Shown: piece after piece, positions 6,088 to 7,842 of the stretch
How positions within the stretch are numbered: position 1 is the stretch's first letter
Layout of the letters: every line of letters starts with the position of its first letter
Source: Pseudobdellovibrio sp.
Lineage (GTDB): Bacteria; Bdellovibrionota; Bdellovibrionia; Bdellovibrionales; Bdellovibrionaceae
NCBI GenBank assembly: GCA_025449725.1
Contig: JANWIU010000179.1
Span: forward strand, 1-7,842
Length of the DNA stretch: 7,842 bases
Reading direction: 5' to 3'
The notes under the pieces: model-generated
Databases searched by the model: none
What the model was told of the DNA's origin: nothing
Seen by the model: only the letters and a program-made list of their open reading frames with translations
Translations under genes and position numbers: made by a program

Positions 6088-6423
6088 ATGAGTGAACCGG
6101 CAAGTGAGCGCGCACGTGAACAAACTAATAACAGTAAGTATGCTGTGATCTTCACTTCACAGCGTACCGAAGGGCACGCCGCAGAGTACGAACAAATGGC
6201 TGAACGCATGATTCAGCTGGCGTCTTCGCAAAAAGGCTTTCTGGGTGTTGAAAGTGCCCGGGGTGCCGATGGTTTGGGAATAACGGTTTCTTACTGGCAA
6301 AGTCTTGAAGATATTAAGAACTGGAAGCAGCAGGCAGATCATTTAGAGGCGCAAAAACAGGGTCGATCGCAATTTTACTCTTCTTATAAAGTCAGAATCA
6401 CCGGCGTCATACGTGAATACTAA
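6088..6423 (+). CDS. ABM-superfamily protein (antibiotic biosynthesis monooxygenase fold, COG2329-like)
   Basis: This is a 111-residue cytoplasmic protein without a signal. After a polar 15-residue lead it shows the ABM ferredoxin-like pattern: strand KYAVIFTSQ (17-25), helix EYEQMAERMIQLASSQKG (33-50), FLGVESARG (51-59), strand GITVSYWQSLEDIKNWK (64-80), DHLEAQKQGRSQFY (84-97) and strand YKVRITGVIREY (100-111). The YW-x8-W-x5-H signature (W70, W79, H85) is typical of the HmoA/YqjZ-like group, some of which degrade haem. The asparagine used by IsdG-type haem oxygenases in the first strand is not evident here (TSQ in its place), so the substrate is open. Its ATG follows the peptidase stop with no gap and has only a weak ribosome site, which suggests translational coupling. 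Its last four bases overlap the end of the convergent ABC exporter gene. Confidence 0.83.
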   Translation: MSEPASERAREQTNNSKYAVIFTSQRTEGHAAEYEQMAERMIQLASSQKGFLGVESARGADGLGITVSYWQSLEDIKNWKQQADHLEAQKQGRSQFYSSYKVRITGVIREY

Positions 6424-7842
6424 TGAACCTGAGTAACTGAGTTTTCGCTTCTTTCCTGTTTTTCCCACATCTCTGCGTATTCGCCTTTTTTTGAAAGTAA
6501 AGCGTTGTGAGTTCCGCGCTCGGTAATAACACCCTCTTTAAGAACAATAATTTCATCCGCATGAACAATGGTTGATAAACGGTGAGCGATAATCAGAGTG
6601 GTTCTGTTTTTTGAAACCTCTTTTAACGAAGCCTGAATTTCTTTTTCGGTATGAGAATCTAAAGCAGATGTGGCTTCGTCAAAAAGTAAAATTTTTGGAT
6701 CTTTTAATATCGTACGCGCAATGGCCACACGTTGCTTTTCGCCGCCGGAAAGCTTTAATCCGCGCTCGCCAACCGCTGTATCGTATTTTTTCTTAAGGGA
6801 TTCAATAAACACGTCAATCTGCGCCAGCTTGGCGGCAGACTTAACGTCTTCGGTGCTGGCTGTGGGCTTTCCGTATTGAATATTATAACCAATGCTGTCA
6901 TTAAAAAGAACCGTGTCCTGCGGAACAATTCCGATGGATTTCCGTAAAGATTTTTGTGTGATTTTTTTAATATCTGAGGCGCCGATACGAACACTTCCTG
7001 AGGTGGCGTCATAAAAACGGAATATCAGTCTGGCGATGGTGGATTTGCCCGAACCGCTTGGGCCCACAACCGCCAAAGTTTTACCTTCAGGAATTTTGAA
7101 GCTTACATTTTTTAAAATCGTGCGGTCCTGATTATAACCGAAAGTCACGTTGTCGAATTCAATGGTCCACTGATCAGGTTGCAGATCAGGTGCGCCTTCA
7201 GCATCTTTTACATCTTCGGAAACGTTTAACAGTTCAAACATTTTTTCCATGTCGACCAAACCCAGCGTGATCTCGCGGTACACAAAACCTAAAAATCCCA
7301 GCGGAATAAAAAGCTGAAGCAGAATAGTGTTCGCAAGAACAAAATCCCCGAGAGATAAAGTTTTATTAACGACTCCTTGTGCCGCCATCCACATGACAGA
7401 AATCGAACCTATGCCAATAATTAACTGCTGACCGATGTTCAACAAAGAAAGACTCGATTGGCTTTTTTGGGCTTCAATCTGGTATTTAAGCAAAGATCCG
7501 TCGTAGCGTTTGTATTCGTGGTCTTCATTGTTGAAGTACTTAACGGTTTCGTAATTCAGTAAAGAGTCGATGGCTTTGGTATTAGCTTCCGTATCGCTTT
7601 CATTCATTTTTTTTCTGAACTTTGTGCGCCAGTTTGTAATTGTAAAGGTGAAGAAAACGTAAAACCCGACGCAGCCAAAAGTTATAAAGGCAAAAGACGG
7701 GCCGAACTTATTATAAAAAATGACTGTCACCAGTAAAATTTCTAACAACGTCGGCATGATATTAAAAAGCATGAAGCTGAGTACCGTCTGAATGGCGCGA
7801 ATACCGCGTTCAATCACCCGCGATAGTCCTCCGGTTTGTCTG
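6420..7842 (-). CDS. Atm1-type ABC exporter, membrane plus ATPase domains (5' part beyond the right edge)
   Basis: The frame stays open to the window edge. Before the GTG at 7815-7817 it reads RQTGGLSR and continues VIERGIRAIQ, the conserved helix of Atm1/ABCB7-type half-transporters, so that GTG is internal and not the start. Counting from it, the remaining membrane domain holds LFNIMPTLLEILLV (17-30), the Atm1-type SLLNYETVKYFNNE (85-98) and PLGFLGFVYREI (172-183), where Atm1 proteins line the glutathione-binding cavity. The ATPase domain is complete: Walker A GPSGSGKST (252-260), Q-loop Q300, signature LSGGEKQ (356-362), Walker B ILLFDEATSALD (376-387) and switch histidine H412. These proteins dimerise in the inner membrane. 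Characterised relatives export glutathione-linked sulfur or metal conjugates and have been linked to Fe-S maturation or heavy-metal tolerance. All catalytic motifs are intact. It is convergent with the ABM gene and overlaps it by 4 bp. Confidence 0.93.
   Translation of the reverse strand, partial: RQTGGLSRVIERGIRAIQTVLSFMLFNIMPTLLEILLVTVIFYNKFGPSFAFITFGCVGFYVFFTFTITNWRTKFRKKMNESDTEANTKAIDSLLNYETVKYFNNEDHEYKRYDGSLLKYQIEAQKSQSSLSLLNIGQQLIIGIGSISVMWMAAQGVVNKTLSLGDFVLANTILLQLFIPLGFLGFVYREITLGLVDMEKMFELLNVSEDVKDAEGAPDLQPDQWTIEFDNVTFGYNQDRTILKNVSFKIPEGKTLAVVGPSGSGKSTIARLIFRFYDATSGSVRIGASDIKKITQKSLRKSIGIVPQDTVLFNDSIGYNIQYGKPTASTEDVKSAAKLAQIDVFIESLKKKYDTAVGERGLKLSGGEKQRVAIARTILKDPKILLFDEATSALDSHTEKEIQASLKEVSKNRTTLIIAHRLSTIVHADEIIVLKEGVITERGTHNALLSKKGEYAEMWEKQERSENSVTQVH

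Noticed and set aside
6088..6423. IsdG-like haem oxygenase function for the ABM protein
   Set aside because: W and H positions fit the fold, but the first-strand asparagine needed by IsdG enzymes is not visible, so only the superfamily is called.
6424..6445. CTGAG-TAA-CTGAG followed by TTTT as a terminator for the ABM gene
   Set aside because: It is a direct repeat, not an inverted one, so it forms no hairpin; it lies in the coding end of the ABC exporter.
6420..7817. GTG at 7815-7817 as the start of the ABC exporter, giving a 465-residue protein
   Set aside because: The frame is open upstream to the edge and reads RQTGGLSR, which continues a conserved Atm1 membrane-domain segment. The gene is cut by the window, not short.

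Overview
The window looks like ordinary chromosome from a Gram-negative bacterium with a periplasm. Four of the seven genes wholly or largely inside it encode proteins with Sec-type signal peptides, one of them a periplasmic or surface c-type cytochrome. Small cysteine-patterned secreted proteins, multi-pass proteins of unknown function, moderate G+C and tight gene packing suggest a predatory-bacterium lineage such as Bdellovibrionota. That assignment is inference from general character, not from a marker gene. I see no mobile element, CRISPR array, tRNA, rRNA or prophage gene.

Layout from left to right. On the minus strand lie the N-terminal part of an ABC-F ATPase (cut by the left edge), a 95-residue secreted protein with four cysteines 7 bp upstream of it, and a two-helix DUF218 protein resembling ElyC. 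The start of that last gene overlaps by 13 bp the start of a divergent plus-strand gene of 789 codons. This large gene is the most notable in the window: a right-handed parallel beta-helix fused to a two-haem (two CXXCH) cytochrome module. Convergent to it is a minus-strand gene for a secreted or membrane protein that I cannot assign.

A divergent promoter region of about 200 bp then leads to a two-gene plus-strand operon with no gap between the genes: a secreted papain/C39-like cysteine peptidase followed by a small cytoplasmic ABM-fold protein. This operon overlaps tail-to-tail by 4 bp with a minus-strand Atm1-type ABC exporter, whose 5' end lies beyond the right edge.

Most of the genes concern the cell envelope: wall-precursor or lipid-carrier metabolism (DUF218), a periplasmic redox/beta-helix protein, a secreted peptidase and a thiol/metal-related exporter. 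Nothing in the sequence shows that they form one system. The best candidate for undescribed biology is the single-chain beta-helix/di-haem protein, from a family pair whose function is, to my knowledge, unknown. Second are the peptidase-ABM gene pair and the orphan membrane protein that share a divergent promoter region.
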